A DNA stretch of 55,893 nucleotides from Nemertoderma westbladi (lineage: Eukaryota > Xenacoelomorpha > Nemertodermatida > Nemertodermatidae): assembly GCA_032718475.1 (NCBI GenBank), contig JAUCBJ010006972.1, positions 1 through 55,893 of the forward strand, given 5' to 3'. The notes under the pieces are model-generated. The model saw only the letters and a list, made by a program, of their open reading frames with translations. It ran no database searches and had not been told where the DNA came from. The translations under genes were made by a program, and so were the position numbers. How positions within the stretch are numbered: the stretch's first letter is position 1; each line of letters starts with the position of its first letter. Below are positions 43,011 to 54,659 of the stretch, piece by piece.

Positions 43011-44670
43011 TTAATTGGATAATTTCCAAATATATATGCCTAAGGAATTGATCAAAATATTTCACCCCAAAACACTTTTAAAGGAGTTGTTGTTCAGTTG
43101 TAAACTTATACATTCTTTATGTTCTTTATGACGACTATATACAGTATTTATATTCCAAAAGTGCAGAACTTAACTCACAAAAAGTACAGACGGACATATC
43201 CCAAACTAAAAGTGATATCGGTATTTATTCTGAAATCCAATATTTTAGATTTCAATTATTTAATGCAAAATTTATAATTTTGAATTGAGATGGGTAAGTC
43301 TGTCTACCTCTGATTTTAGCGTGACAACAATGGGTCAGAACATTGATGACGACACGACTACGACGAACACTACGGGACCGGCAGTATGCTATTGATATTA
43401 TATGTAAACACATAATATTATTATACAAATTTACAATGCAATCTATTGGCAAATTTCAAATTTAGATAGCGTTTTTTCCTGCCGCCCCGAGATATATAAC
43501 TCGCAGCGCAAACATTAGTTAACGAGTCAGGTGAACTCTGGAACTATACATCAAGGCAGCAAGAGGTCATAAAGAAAACAATTTTCTTTCCTCCTTACGA
43601 ATGAACCTCAGCGCAATACTTCATCTTCGTCTAGCCTAGGGGTTGCGTGTCCACCGTAGCGGTACCCGCCGCTACTTGGTTACGCTGTCAACAAAGCGAC
43701 TAGGTGGAGTTTCTACATGAAGACTAAGAATCACGGTTGCTATATTTTCTTACATCTGCACTTTATGAAGATACGCAACACAAATCCTACCCAGCAGCCA
43801 TGTAACGAAACTCCAGTCTGTCAGTTCAAATTGCATAATCAATTCATAAGATTCTCTATCTCGATTGTTCTTTAAATGTATGGCATATTGGAGTACTTCC
43901 ACTTCCTTACTACAATAGCATAAGTTATATAAATCAATTTTCAAAATGTTTCAAATTAAATTGTTATAATTAAAAAGTTTCTAAATCACAATTTTTTAAC
44001 GAATTTTGAATATATGTATTGTTTTGTTATGCTGTTATGACTAGGTAATGGTTTTAACAGTTTTAACTTAGACGTATAAAAAAGTAGGCCTATCAACTTA
44101 CCAAAAGTATTCGGTGATACCTCAGCAGAGCTGGATTATTTTATAATAGCACGGTGTGATCCCCTTGTAGACCTGAACATAGACCACGTGGGTTCCCACT
44201 CAGACTAATAACAGGAACACGGGTTGAAGAAGAATAAACAACCATAATGCACTCGCCAGCAAGCTACAACGCAAGCTTCATTGTTCATTCAGATATCTTA
44301 ATCAAGGCTCAGCCTACCGCTACCGATACACACAAAATAACAACCAGTCTAGCTAGAGTGTTGGAGTGGTAGTGAGAGTACACTGGTACCGGAACTGGCT
44401 TAAGGCGAATGCATATATACAGTGTTTTTTTTATGAAATAGGCCTAAATAAAATGTTTCAGAATTTTTAAATGGCATTTCTTACCACGGTAGGCAGGTAG
44501 GTTAGGTAGGTAGGCCTAGCCTAGTCTTGTGACTCTTGTGTAATGCTGTACCGGTAATGCACTACCGGTTCCGCGGTATCTGAATAAAAAAACATCGGCC
44601 CAGCCCAGCCCCACGCTCAGACAGTTTGCAGTTAGATCAGACGCAGAGATCTGGAGATACAAAACATGCA
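43011..44670. other. Intergenic DNA, no gene recognised
   Basis: Mixed-composition DNA with no ORF resembling a protein family. The stretch 43,470-43,720 is GC-richer. It could hold upstream AFF regulatory sequence, but I see no specific site. Confidence 0.3.
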
Positions 44671-44675
44671 ATTGT

Positions 44676-45580
44676 CGGGTATAACTTTTCACCATATCCT
44701 GATATCCGTATCCGTATAATCCGTATGTGATTTTAAAGATTAGGCATTGCGGACCAGTAAGAAGTGCACAACACACATGCAGACTGAAGACAGGTAGGCC
44801 TACTTCAGCTTCAGTACTTAAAAGCGATATGATTTAAAGAGTGCGGCTGCAGGCTGCCGCTACCTAATGGCAAATAAACATTGTACCGGTAGGTCCAGGA
44901 TGAGTGACAGATAATGTCCTTCAGCCCCGGAATGCGCCACAGTGCTTGTTTTATTGTACTAACTGACACCTAGACAGCTAGACGCCCGGTTGGACTTAGA
45001 TTTATTAGTGGCACTCGGTTGCACGCGCTGACACGTGGTTTGACTAGCTGGCACTACCGGTAGGTTGGTCTTGGTCTTGTTGGCACTTGGCTGCATCGGG
45101 CCTGCTCTGCTGGTTACTGGCTGACTGGGTTAACTAAATACTGTCCCCGAAACAGCGAAAGTGAAGGTATATTATATGTTAATAAATTCACAAAGAAGGA
45201 CAGACTGGCACGACGGTTTTCAGGTTTTCAATATCTGTGCGAATGTTTATTCCCTTAGCATTATCATTGCTGCTTCTATCAGTCTATACTATGCTGCTAT
45301 GTTAGTGCCATATCTGCATATATACTGTATCAACCAACAACATTCATAGCCAGGTTGGTGAAAAAACAGTTCAAAAATAAATCACGGTTGCTTAGTTTTC
45401 CAAGCGGCGTCAAGAAGAGTTAACAAGTTAATATTCTCTAAAATCACATACGGATTATTTTCCATAGGAATCCATTACATACGCACGTCGCACATACGCG
45501 TATCGCGTACTGGCATATGTACATACTGACATACGGTAACAGCAAATACATACGGATACGGCGAAAAGTTATACCCGCAG
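44676..45580. repeat. Inverted repeat with CATACG-rich arm
   Basis: The left arm (44,676-44,740) reads CGGGTATAACTTTTC, then TCCGTATCCGTATAATCCGT and ATGTGATTTTA. Its reverse complement is split at the right: AAAATCACATACGGATTAT (45,443-45,462) and CATACGGATACGGCG then AAAAGTTATACCCG (45,549-45,577). About 85 bp of CATACG/CGTATCGCG-rich sequence separates the two pieces. It is probably a non-autonomous element of about 900 bp with one expanded subterminal zone. Confidence 0.5.
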
Positions 45581-46610
45581 CCGCAACTGTCGATGTTTTG
45601 GAAACAAAGTTACAAAGTTAGGCTTCCTTTTTCAGCTCTCAGGTCGTCCAGTAGTCGGTCAGGTAGTGCTGTAGTTGCTGAGTTGTAGTGCACAGTGCAG
45701 TAGTGTGTCAGTGTGTTTGAGTTTGGAGTTTGTGAGTGAGTAGTGCAGTCAGCGAGTCAGGTGTCAGGCAGTAGCCAGTAGGGCAGTGCAGTCCAGTACC
45801 GTCGTACCGATCACTTGATTAATTTGAGTGGGTAGCCTAAGCCTACCGCAGTACTCTGGTACCGGTACAGCGGTACTGCAGTACCGTGCAGCCGTGACCG
45901 TTCTGCCCAGCTGCCGTTAGATTAGTAAGTTAGTAGGACTGTCTGACTGGTAGGAGCTGAGGAGGGCAGACAGGCAGAGGGCCTGGGCAGAGGGTTTAAA
46001 CGAAAATCGCACCAGCCATGATATCCAATGCGCGCCAAGCCAACAATTGACTATGAAATTTTGCAGTAGGCCTAACTGCTGAATTGTAATAATTTATCAG
46101 TTTATAATGCTGTAGCCCTAAGCACAGGTACACAGGTACAGTATTTTAACATAAAAATGCGAGCGTAGCTAGCAAGGAAATTTTCCAAAAATGTTAACAT
46201 ATAAACTGATAAATACAGTCCGTGGCGAGCACGAAAATTTTAACGTTTCAGTAGGCCTATTTAGAGTAGGCCAACCGACTGTTTTTAAATACATAGGCCT
46301 ATGTCACTAGGCCAGTACTGCAGTAGGCCCTACAGCCTGACAGCATTAAATTGCGAGCGTAGCGAGCACGGAAATTCTGCTGAATCATGGTTTTATTGGT
46401 TTGAACAATCTGACAATTGAAAAACTTTTGAAACAAGCAAAGTTTTTAATGGTCATGAGGTCATGCTAAATCTGACAGTCTGACCGTTTGTCCACAGCCA
46501 GGCAGTGCTGCAGACCTGCAGTGTGTATGTCAGTATGTGTAAGTCTGTAAGTGCATCTTCCTGCAGTCCTGTCTTGGCCTTGGCGTGTTGGCGAATTAAA
46601 ATCCCGGGCA
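45581..46610. other. Intergenic, CAGT-rich low-complexity DNA
   Basis: From 45,640 to 45,960 it is a low-complexity stretch of GTCAG/GCAGT/AGTC words with several ACCGGT sites. The phrase GCGAGCGTAGCGAGCACGG (46,351) and variants at 46,159 and 46,215 belong to a short repeat also seen near 5,140 and 52,700. No gene is supported. Confidence 0.35.
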
Positions 46611-46614
46611 GCCG

Positions 46615-46895
46615 GGTGCTGGGTCCCGTCCCGCCTCAATGTTAAATTCTCAATTTACAGATTTAGGGAATAGAGCAGGGCGGAGCAGGGCCAGGGAGCA
46701 GGTTACTGTGACACGTTATTTTAACAAAAACAATACCGGGTAAAACTAAATACAATAGCAGAATAGAACAGGTTACAGTTTTATTTTGAGAGTAAGCAGC
46801 TATTATTTGCGTCGAATTTCCCCTGGCACCTGGAGTGCTGGAGAGGGATTAATTTGTATTGCGTCCAGTCCCCCCCCCCCCCCCCCCCCCCCCCC
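46615..46895 (-). mobile_element. MITE with ACTGGACGCAA end, copy 2
   Basis: Read on the minus strand from 46,880, it starts GGACTGGACGCAATACAAAT. It continues with CTCTCCAG, AAACTGTAACCTGTTCTATT, TTGTTAAAATAACGTG and CAGTAACCTGCTCCCTGG. This aligns with 15,708-15,880. It runs into about 30 C at 46,869-46,896, so the terminus is fused to a homopolymer. The 3' part beyond CGGGACGGGACCC (about 46,620) is missing. ORFs across it are artefacts of the C tract. Confidence 0.6.
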
Positions 46896-46896
46896 T

Positions 46897-49800
46897 CCCC
46901 CAGCTGCCAGCTGCGGGGCAGCGCAGGCATACGTGCAGGCATATAGCTGTATAGGATATAGGCCTACCACTACCACACTTACCGCCGATGGTGAAATCTG
47001 AAAAATATTTACATTACATACACAGAACACAGGTAGGTACTAGGTAGGTGTATCGTAAACAACGGAATGTCATAGGCCTAATAAAATAATATAGTAAAGT
47101 ACCGGTACCGAACTGCCGTAGCACAGCAATGCTACAATGGCAGAATGTAACAATGATATCCGAACTGAACTGATGAAGACTGGAGGATGGCTGCTTGGTA
47201 TGACTGTATGGTGCCTCCCCGTTTACCATATACCATTATTACCTAATGCAATGTCAGTTTCCAGTTCTTACTTAGTAGGCAGGCCTGTATTCCCAACATT
47301 TTGAGCTTTGGTATTGTCTTGCTTCACGCTGATTGGTTGTTTCAGCAGAGAGCATAACGAATATATCAGATCAGCTGGTTAGTTTACAGTTAAATGGTGT
47401 TTGCAGTATTTTGGAGAGTGAGGAGTGCTTGGCAACTTAGAGTTCCAGGACACACTCGCCTACTATTGGTTGTTTCACAAGCTCTTTGTGTGGGCAAACT
47501 CCCAACTCCAGCTGAGCAGAACTAAAAGTAAAAGGGTTCCTTCCATACAATACTATAGAATTTGAGCGACACAACGCTGCAATGTTATATACCGATATCG
47601 TAGTTTGCAGTTTAATGAGTGCTTGCTGCTGCTGGTTATTGCTGCCTGCAATCAATTAATGCCTTATACGGCGCACCAGACCATATGCCATCTGGAAACA
47701 TCCCCCTAGAACACCAAAGTGTTTATTGAAAACTCACGTACCACACGCATAGGCCTATCGCGCCTATGTCGTCCTGAGATCCTTCAAATAACTTAATCAT
47801 AATTTCAAATTTCGCCCTTATCAAAAATACCTGGTTATAACTTTTCGGTCGAAATTTTCGTGAAATTCTATATCTGAGGAATTTTGTAGATTTTTAAATT
47901 TATCCCCATTAAATGTTTTTATCGCTTATTTTTATCTTCTATCCTGTACAGTAGTTCGTTTAATTAATTCGTTTATAATTTTGGTTAGATTCAGCCGTTC
48001 TGTAACCTGGGTTTTTTTTAATGAAAATTTGGTATTCTTCACAATGGAGGATGGGGGGGGGGGGGGGGTTACACTGCACCGGTGAAATATAACATGAGAA
48101 ATTCTGGTATACTATACATGAGCCAATAATTGAATTTATAATTTACGTTTTGAGATATACACTGAAAATATAAGGGAAATTCAAAACTAGATTTTTCTTT
48201 TGAGGACCTTCCTTACACAATGAGCAACATTTCTCACTTTGTAAATTAAAACCGAACTATTACAATGGAATGCAAAATCCAAGGATACAACGTGAAAAAT
48301 GTTTGTTCTCATTCGTGACATATAAATGCAGCCAATTTTCACACAGATGGAAACTACTTTCCATTCCACCCGGGTGCGCTGGAATTATTTCCACTGCATT
48401 ATTTTTGAATAATAATATAATATTAAATTACGCCCACGTCTAGAATTGATGTATTACCAAACTCACATATTAGCGAGGCAGCAAAAATAAATCCCGTGTA
48501 ATTACAAAGCCAACTGACAGTAATGAATGTACTTAATAATAAAATAATGACACCAGCTGGTGGTATTTGAGCAGACCTAACCTACTTTATATCATCTCTA
48601 CCGACCGGGGAAAGGCTATTTCAAAACAATCAAACTGCTAAAGTTTGTTTAATTTACACGCACCCAAAAAAAACAACCCTTTGGCAAAGTACTCTTAAGA
48701 ATAGGATTGGCCTGATTTGTTAATGTCCGAAAGTAAAGAGAAGGTAGAGTAGACTGGTAGACGATGTGAGACTGGCGGGGTGTGTCTATGAATTGAGGTA
48801 ATAATGCCTTCCCAGTGTTCCTACTCCCCAACACCAAGATACCAGACCGGGTATTAGTTGATTATAACTTATTGGGTTATTGATTGTCTAACTAACAGGC
48901 ACTCCAGGGTCCTATCCTAGCCAGGATTCCATTACAGGTGGACCAGGATAAAAAAAATGTTAATAATAATGGCGAATATTTTTGGATTAATCTATATCGA
49001 TCAATTGAGTAAACTCACTCAAAATTTCAAAATAACTCCAGAACCAGAAAAAAGATTTTGTTGATTTACAGTTAATTCTTCCTGAATCCAACTCTATCGA
49101 TGTCGAGGCAGTTTCTTTATAGGCCTAATAATATCATCAAACATATTAATTATATTACTATTAATATTAAACATATTAATGTGCTACTAAATTACTTATA
49201 TTATTTAATTTACTGTTTTATTGTCCAATGTTGGAATTAAAGATATATATTCAATATCATCAAACTGAAGTAGAAATTACAAATCTAAAATTGTGTGGTT
49301 AATAATAATAGTACCACAATTTGAAATAGAAATCTAAAATTGAATGTATATATACTTTACATTAAATTGTGCGTCTTATAACTTTGGTATAGCGTATAGG
49401 ATAGATCCTCGGGAAGTGAGAGTCAACTATTATAATCGACTAATGATGGATTCACAGTGATAGTATTATAGTGATTCGTAAGTGAAGATAACGAGGGTAG
49501 CGTGCAATTCCCAACTCTTACTTTTAACTTTTAATGAGCTCCCCAGTCCATAGAACTGCCTCGGGGTTACATTATTTAATACTGCAAGAGAAAGTGATTG
49601 TTTGTATAGTCGTACTAAGGGACCAGATGATAGAGGGTGGGCGGGGGGTGGTGGTATTAACCACTCCTAAGGGGAAAATCAACGCAATCTGGGAACTTTT
49701 TGTTATTATATAGTAGCTTTTTGTTACTTTATGATTTCTCATAAAGTATTTTTCGTCCTCTTCCCGAAATAGTAGCATTTTATTTTCCTCGTCGTCGAAA

Positions 49801-51280
49801 AAAATACGTTTTTACCATTTAATATGCGGCTCTTGTGAATTATACCAGACTTTCTGCTGTTATATTTCACTTTGGTGTATACCCTATCTATGTTCAGATG
49901 TTGAGAATACACTAAAACCTAGTTTACAGGACTGAACCTAACCAAAACAATGAAATATGTAATTATTAGTATAATTAAATTAAATTAAATTAAATTATTA
50001 GTGTAATTAGTATAAGTACAGTTTATAGGATAGAAATAAGAGCTATAAACCGCTTAATAAGGATAAATAAAAAATACAATAATTCTTTATATATAAATTT
50101 TCAAAACAAAAATCAGAACGCAAAGTGAAAACCTGAAGCTTCACATTGGCGGCAAGCAAATGCTTATTAAAAAGTCTGACAATAAAATAAATTGTTACTT
50201 ATTTTTTTGTAAAATACAATAACCAAAGTGGCACACGGTTTCTGACTGGCACACTGTCCGGCTGGCACTATAGTTCGACATTTTCACAGGGACACATGCA
50301 TGCATGCATACACAGCACATGAACAATGTAGCAAAAGATGATGCCGCTTTTTATGCGTAAATTACTTAAGTGTAGGTTCCTACTAGCTACGGACAGCAGC
50401 TACAGCCTACAGACAGATGGATATTATTAACAGCAAACATCACTGCGCCATTGACAAACACTAAATCAGTTCCCATTTGCTGAGCCTTATGGGCTGACGG
50501 TGCCCTGTTGCCAGCAGTGTTTGACTAACGGCATTTATTCTCCTTGTTTGGGGTGGCTCACTCACTCATCTGCTGCTACCCCAACGTACCCACAGTTTAC
50601 CTGTAGCTATCCTTTATCGCCGACAGAGAAAGGTGAATGCAGCCAATTAATTATTAAGGACGTGTGTTCAGTGCAGATAGAGCCTTCCCCCAATCAGTGA
50701 AGCCCGTTCTTTGTGTTACAAACAACCAGTGTGTAGCTAGTGCAGTGTGGCTCAGATTGATTAACCAATTAAATACATTCCGGTTTGTAATCGAATAATG
50801 TAGTATGATGTATGATGTTTAATAACTATGGTGGTACTTGGGAAACTCGTTGGTCGCGACCACGAAACGCACCCAAAAAGCTATTCGTAGGTAGAATTGT
50901 TAAACTTTGCGTTTTGTTTAAGGGATTCATCTTCCTATAGATCATGTGACGTCACACACTATCATAATCATTATGCTGTAAACAACACGAACGATACTAT
51001 TGGTCAATATAAAGTTGTTCTCAAACCAATGCTATTAAAAACATGATTTATATCATGGAAGGAAAACAAACAGAAAGAGGCTTGTTATATCCCAATCCCA
51101 CTGACACCAGAGGCGTAGTGAGCCCTTCTGGCGCCGAGGGAAATGACGCTGAGATAGCCCCCCCCCCCCCCCCCCTTCCCACCTTCTATAATTTTAACTT
51201 TTCATTTATAAACTTTTTTTCTTAAATATTATATATATCTAACAGTATATAACTATATCAAATCTAACATACACTAGTAT
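46897..51280. other. Intergenic DNA, no gene recognised
   Basis: This is 4.4 kb of mostly AT-rich DNA. It contains a G run of about 17 at 48,052-48,068, (AATTA)n-type sequence near 49,975-49,997 (TTAAATTAAATTAAATTA), ATGCATGCATGCAT at 50,297-50,310 and about 16 C at 51,159-51,174. ORFs at 47,437, 48,187, 48,649, 49,572 and 50,500 have no recognisable features. Confidence 0.35.
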
Positions 51281-51291
51281 GTTATAGTGTA

Positions 51292-52684
51292 CTGCGACAG
51301 CGGTTTGCGTCAAGGAGCGCCATCAAGTTTATTTCTATTCACTCTTTACATTGATGTCCTAGTCGCCATTTTTGATTCACTAACATCTACTAACACATAC
51401 CTAGGAGCCTTGCATCTTCTCCTGTTCATGGACGACACTGCTATTTTAGCTGAGAACCGAGAGAGTTGTATAGAAAAGCTAAATATTTTAGATAAATTCT
51501 GTAGGTCACATAATATGGTAATCAATGAAAAGAAGAGTAAGTTCATGGTCATAAATGGATTTATAGCTGATAAACAACCGTTGTTATGCGGAAGTGTACA
51601 AATAATTAATACAGATAAATATGTTTACCTGGGTGGTTTCTTCACACAGGATGGTCGAATAGAATCAGTGATAAATTTACACGCAGGTGAAAGTAAAAAA
51701 CAGGTAGCCAAGTTTGCAGCATTTTGTGCCAGCAATCCAAATATGCCTTTCTGTCTAAAGAAAAAGGTGCTTGACTGTGCTGTAACGGCAGCGATACTGT
51801 ATTCCAGCGATACCTGGTTAGCAATACGGGGGAGAAAGGAAATTGAAAAGATATATAGTAAACTGATAAAAATACTTTTAGGCGTTAAAACAACAACACC
51901 GAATGTGCTGTGCCATACAGAGATTGGTATGGCCGAGGTAGGATCCGTTATCGACAATAATATTAGAAACTCTATCCGAAGACTCAAGAAATCGTGGCAC
52001 CAAGAAGATCCTGCACACATCGCGTATCATCTGGCAAAAACAGGGAACACCCGCGCTTTTAAATATCTAAATAAGTTAGAACTGACGGAAGGTAATATAA
52101 TAGCTAGAAATATTAATGGTTTGAAGAGTAGAATTAAAGATACTGCACATATCCACACTAAATTGGCAACTTACCTGGAAATAAACCCTAATCTAACTAT
52201 CCACAAGGTATATAATCAGCAGAAACCGTACATACACGAGCAGAACAGGATCGATTTTACAAGATTTCGTTTAAGCGCGCATCGCTTAAGGGTAGAGACA
52301 GGAAGGTGGACTCGTGTACCTAGAGAAGAACGAGTCTGCAAATGTGATGGATCGTCGGTACAGAACGAATTACACGTGTTATCGGGTTGTTCACTGACGA
52401 AAGATATATTGGGGGGAAAATCCTACTCCACGGTAGCAGAATTTATGTTAATAAACAACGGGGAAAGAATCGTCAAAATAATTTCTGAAATTTTCAAAGA
52501 ACTGCAAAGACACTAACTCGAGACAATAACTGGGACATTTTCAAGTTACTAATTTGAAGGGACTAATTTTAGATCTAAAGTTATTTAGTTTCACTAAGTT
52601 TATATTTCATAATATGTCAAATATTTAATGATAATAATGTCTTTTGTCGGATATTAGTCAATAAACATATACATATATATATAC
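51292..52684 (+). mobile_element. 5'-truncated LINE with intact ORF2 C-terminal part (410 codons)
   Basis: The frame opens at reverse transcriptase motif B (GLRQGAPSSLFLFTLYIDVL). It continues through motif C with FMDD where most LINEs have FADD (LLLFMDDTAIL), then NEKKSKFMVI (motif D), YLGGFF (motif E), the thumb, and a C-terminal region with RFRLSAHRLRVETGRWTRVP followed by a Cys-rich CKC-x-H-V-L-x-C pattern. It ends at a stop at 52,514-52,516. There is no internal stop, so the insertion is young. There is no ATG, as it is truncated upstream. TTATAGTGTA (51,282-51,291) and TTATAATGTA (52,685-52,694) are a 9-of-10 candidate target duplication. The 3' tail is CAATAAACATATACATATAT-like. It is a different family from the FAGHC-type copies. 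Confidence 0.85.
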
Positions 52685-52756
52685 TTATAATGTATTGAAT
52701 GTCGAGCGAAGCGAACTGATAACATTTTTACCACATTTTCGATTATGACACATGTC

Positions 52757-53175
52757 CTGTGGGGCGAGCCACGCAATCAGGGCGAGACTTAGCGCACAAT
52801 TATAATTAGTAAATAGGGCAAAATTTCATGTCCGTCCGTCCGTCCGTCCGTCCGTCCGTCCGTCCGTCCGTCCGTCCGTCCGTCCGTCCGTCCGTCCTTA
52901 TTTCTGTCTGTCTGTCTGCCTGTTTGTCGGACGGACGGTCGGACGGACCGTCCGTCCGTCCGTCCGTTCAATAAGTTTTGACTTATAACTCAATAACTTT
53001 TGAAGATTTTAACAATTTTCAACCAAATTTTGCATGGGCACACTAGATAAAAAGTTCCAATATTTTTGAAAGTTAAGGGCCAATACCTCTCGAACTTTTG
53101 ACTCCAGTTCAAATCGAACTTATTACTAACTTGCTCAAGTTCGCGTGATGCGCGACGCCACACGAACGTGTATAT
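52757..53175 (+). repeat. Interspersed repeat, copy E, with (CCGT)n
   Basis: It starts GTGGGGCGAGCCACGCAATC and GGGCGAGACTTAGCGC. A (CCGT)n run follows (52,829-52,897), then (CTGT)n, then a mixed CGGACGGACGGTCGG and (CCGT)n stretch (52,927-52,967) that can fold on the first. Next come AACTCAATAACTTTTGAAGA and CAACCAAATTTTGCATG, a diverged core. It ends GTTCGCGTGATGCGCGACGC and CACACGAACGTG. Microsatellite, core and end motifs in this order match the pearl/Helentron-like architecture of copies A and B. Confidence 0.55.
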
Positions 53176-53344
53176 ACAGTTATCACAATCGCTGACTTTT
53201 TACTGATTTTACCTATTTTTTCAAGAATTCCCTGATAACTTCAGCGCCCCTGGGTGAGTGCGCCCGGGGGAACGTTCCACCCCCCTCGGTACGCCTCTGT
53301 CTGATACCAAAATATTATGTTAGCAACGATTATACCCCTATCTT

Positions 53345-54070
53345 ATTGTCAGGGTATTGTTAGAATCGCTAGAGGGAGCCCAAAGGCTCCACTGCTCGCT
53401 GGAGCAGGCGTTGAGTGTTGGTCTTTTTGTAAAATCCAAGAAGACCAACATTTTGTCATGAACTTTTACAGCCCTCAAGAAATATCTGATAGTAAACGGG
53501 CATAAGTTCCAGGGATGGCTTGCTTGAGCATGAGCATGTGGATGACGTCTGCTACTTGGGATCATAGATCCGGAAGTCAGGTGAAGAAGACCTTTGGATA
53601 CGTTAAGGGGAAGGCATGGGCAGCATTGAATTAGTCTGTCCAGGATAGGGAAGTCAAATAGAATAAAACGGAATCAATTATTTATAGCAGTAACAATAGA
53701 ACCAGTATAGTATTCGTAAATGTCCACTGCAGAGGATACCAAATATCTGAATGGTACTTATACAAGAATACTACGCAGGGTTCATTATCATTGTGTCAAG
53801 TACAATGAACACATCTCCAATGAAACTATACATACAACTGAGGTGTTTCATTAGTCTCCCCTAGCTTGACACTTGAACGGAACCGCCTCCGCTTTGCAGG
53901 AAATAGCTTTCGCAGTGAGGAAAATCCAATGTATAATCTGTGTTTTTGCGGCCTCATGGAGTGAATAAGCATGGTCTTGAACGCCTCTTAAAGGACACTG
54001 GTCTTGAAGATGCGGATGTTGTGATGGGGAATTGTGTAGGCGCCATTTTGCAGTACAGCATTCTATGATA
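53345..54070 (+). mobile_element. Heavily decayed LINE ORF2 fragment
   Basis: In shifting plus-strand frames it reads ESLEGAQRLHCSLEQALSVG, LFVKSKKTNI, SPQEISDS, WAALN, VSLVSPSLTLERNRLRFAGN and KDTGLEDADVVMGN. It is the same family and the same truncation point as 18,845-19,690, with many stops and indels. Its 3' end at about 54,065 abuts a mariner-type remnant. Confidence 0.7.
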
Positions 54071-54071
54071 T

Positions 54072-54655
54072 GATATACAGGGTGTCCCAATAAATTTGAT
54101 CCGGTTTTAAAGTTTAATAACTCGTCCCAATGAGCATCAATCGCAGACTTATTGGTATCATATGAAACCAATAGGTAAACTTAGAGTTTGGAATGCATTT
54201 TTTGGTGATATTGTTGCTATGGTAAATAATAATTGTCCTTATAATTAAGTCCCAACTTTTTTTATTCAATTAGAATGTTTAAATAGTTTTTACAGTTAAA
54301 TTCAGAACAAGTATCTTTGTATAATAGATAAATTATTATTCACACAGTCCACAGTGATAAAGTTAAATTAATCGGACTGTCAGTATACTTTATGGTTTGT
54401 AAATTTCAACGTGGCCTCCAACTATTTCCTTCCCGGTCCCTTGATAAGCCGCATGATCGTTTCTTGGAAAGAGTTTTGTAAATGATGATGCGTAATTCTT
54501 TCCAGTGCGGAATTAATGCGCGTCCTCAGTTCTTCTAGCGTCGTCACCGTTTCACTGTACACAAGATTCTTGACATGGCCCCATAAATAGTAATCACAGA
54601 GAGTCAAATCGGGTGTTAGAACTTGTAAAAGCTTCTGTGGGATATAACTGGCCCC
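54072..54655 (-). mobile_element. Mariner/Tc1-type transposon remnant with transposase C-terminus
   Basis: The minus strand from 54,651 encodes SYIPQKLLQVLTPDLTLCDYYLWGHVKN (in parts: IPQKLLQVLTPDLT, LCDYYLWGHVKN), then LEELRTRINSALERI. This is the region around the third catalytic acidic residue of mariner/IS630-type transposases (usually SPDLxPxDYxLWG). The frame breaks near 54,425, where GGHVEIYKP follows in another frame, the usual end of such proteins. The left terminus is probably ACAGGGTGTCCCAATAAA (54,072-54,093). The upstream two-thirds of the gene and the other end are missing. It is non-functional. Confidence 0.7.
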
Positions 54656-54659
54656 TTTT

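Noticed and set aside
46786-47030. ORFs with poly-Pro or poly-Gly
   Set aside because: They are translations of the C tract at the end of the second MITE copy.
52789-52971. Repeat ORF rich in DGRT
   Set aside because: It is a translation of the (CCGT)n microsatellite.
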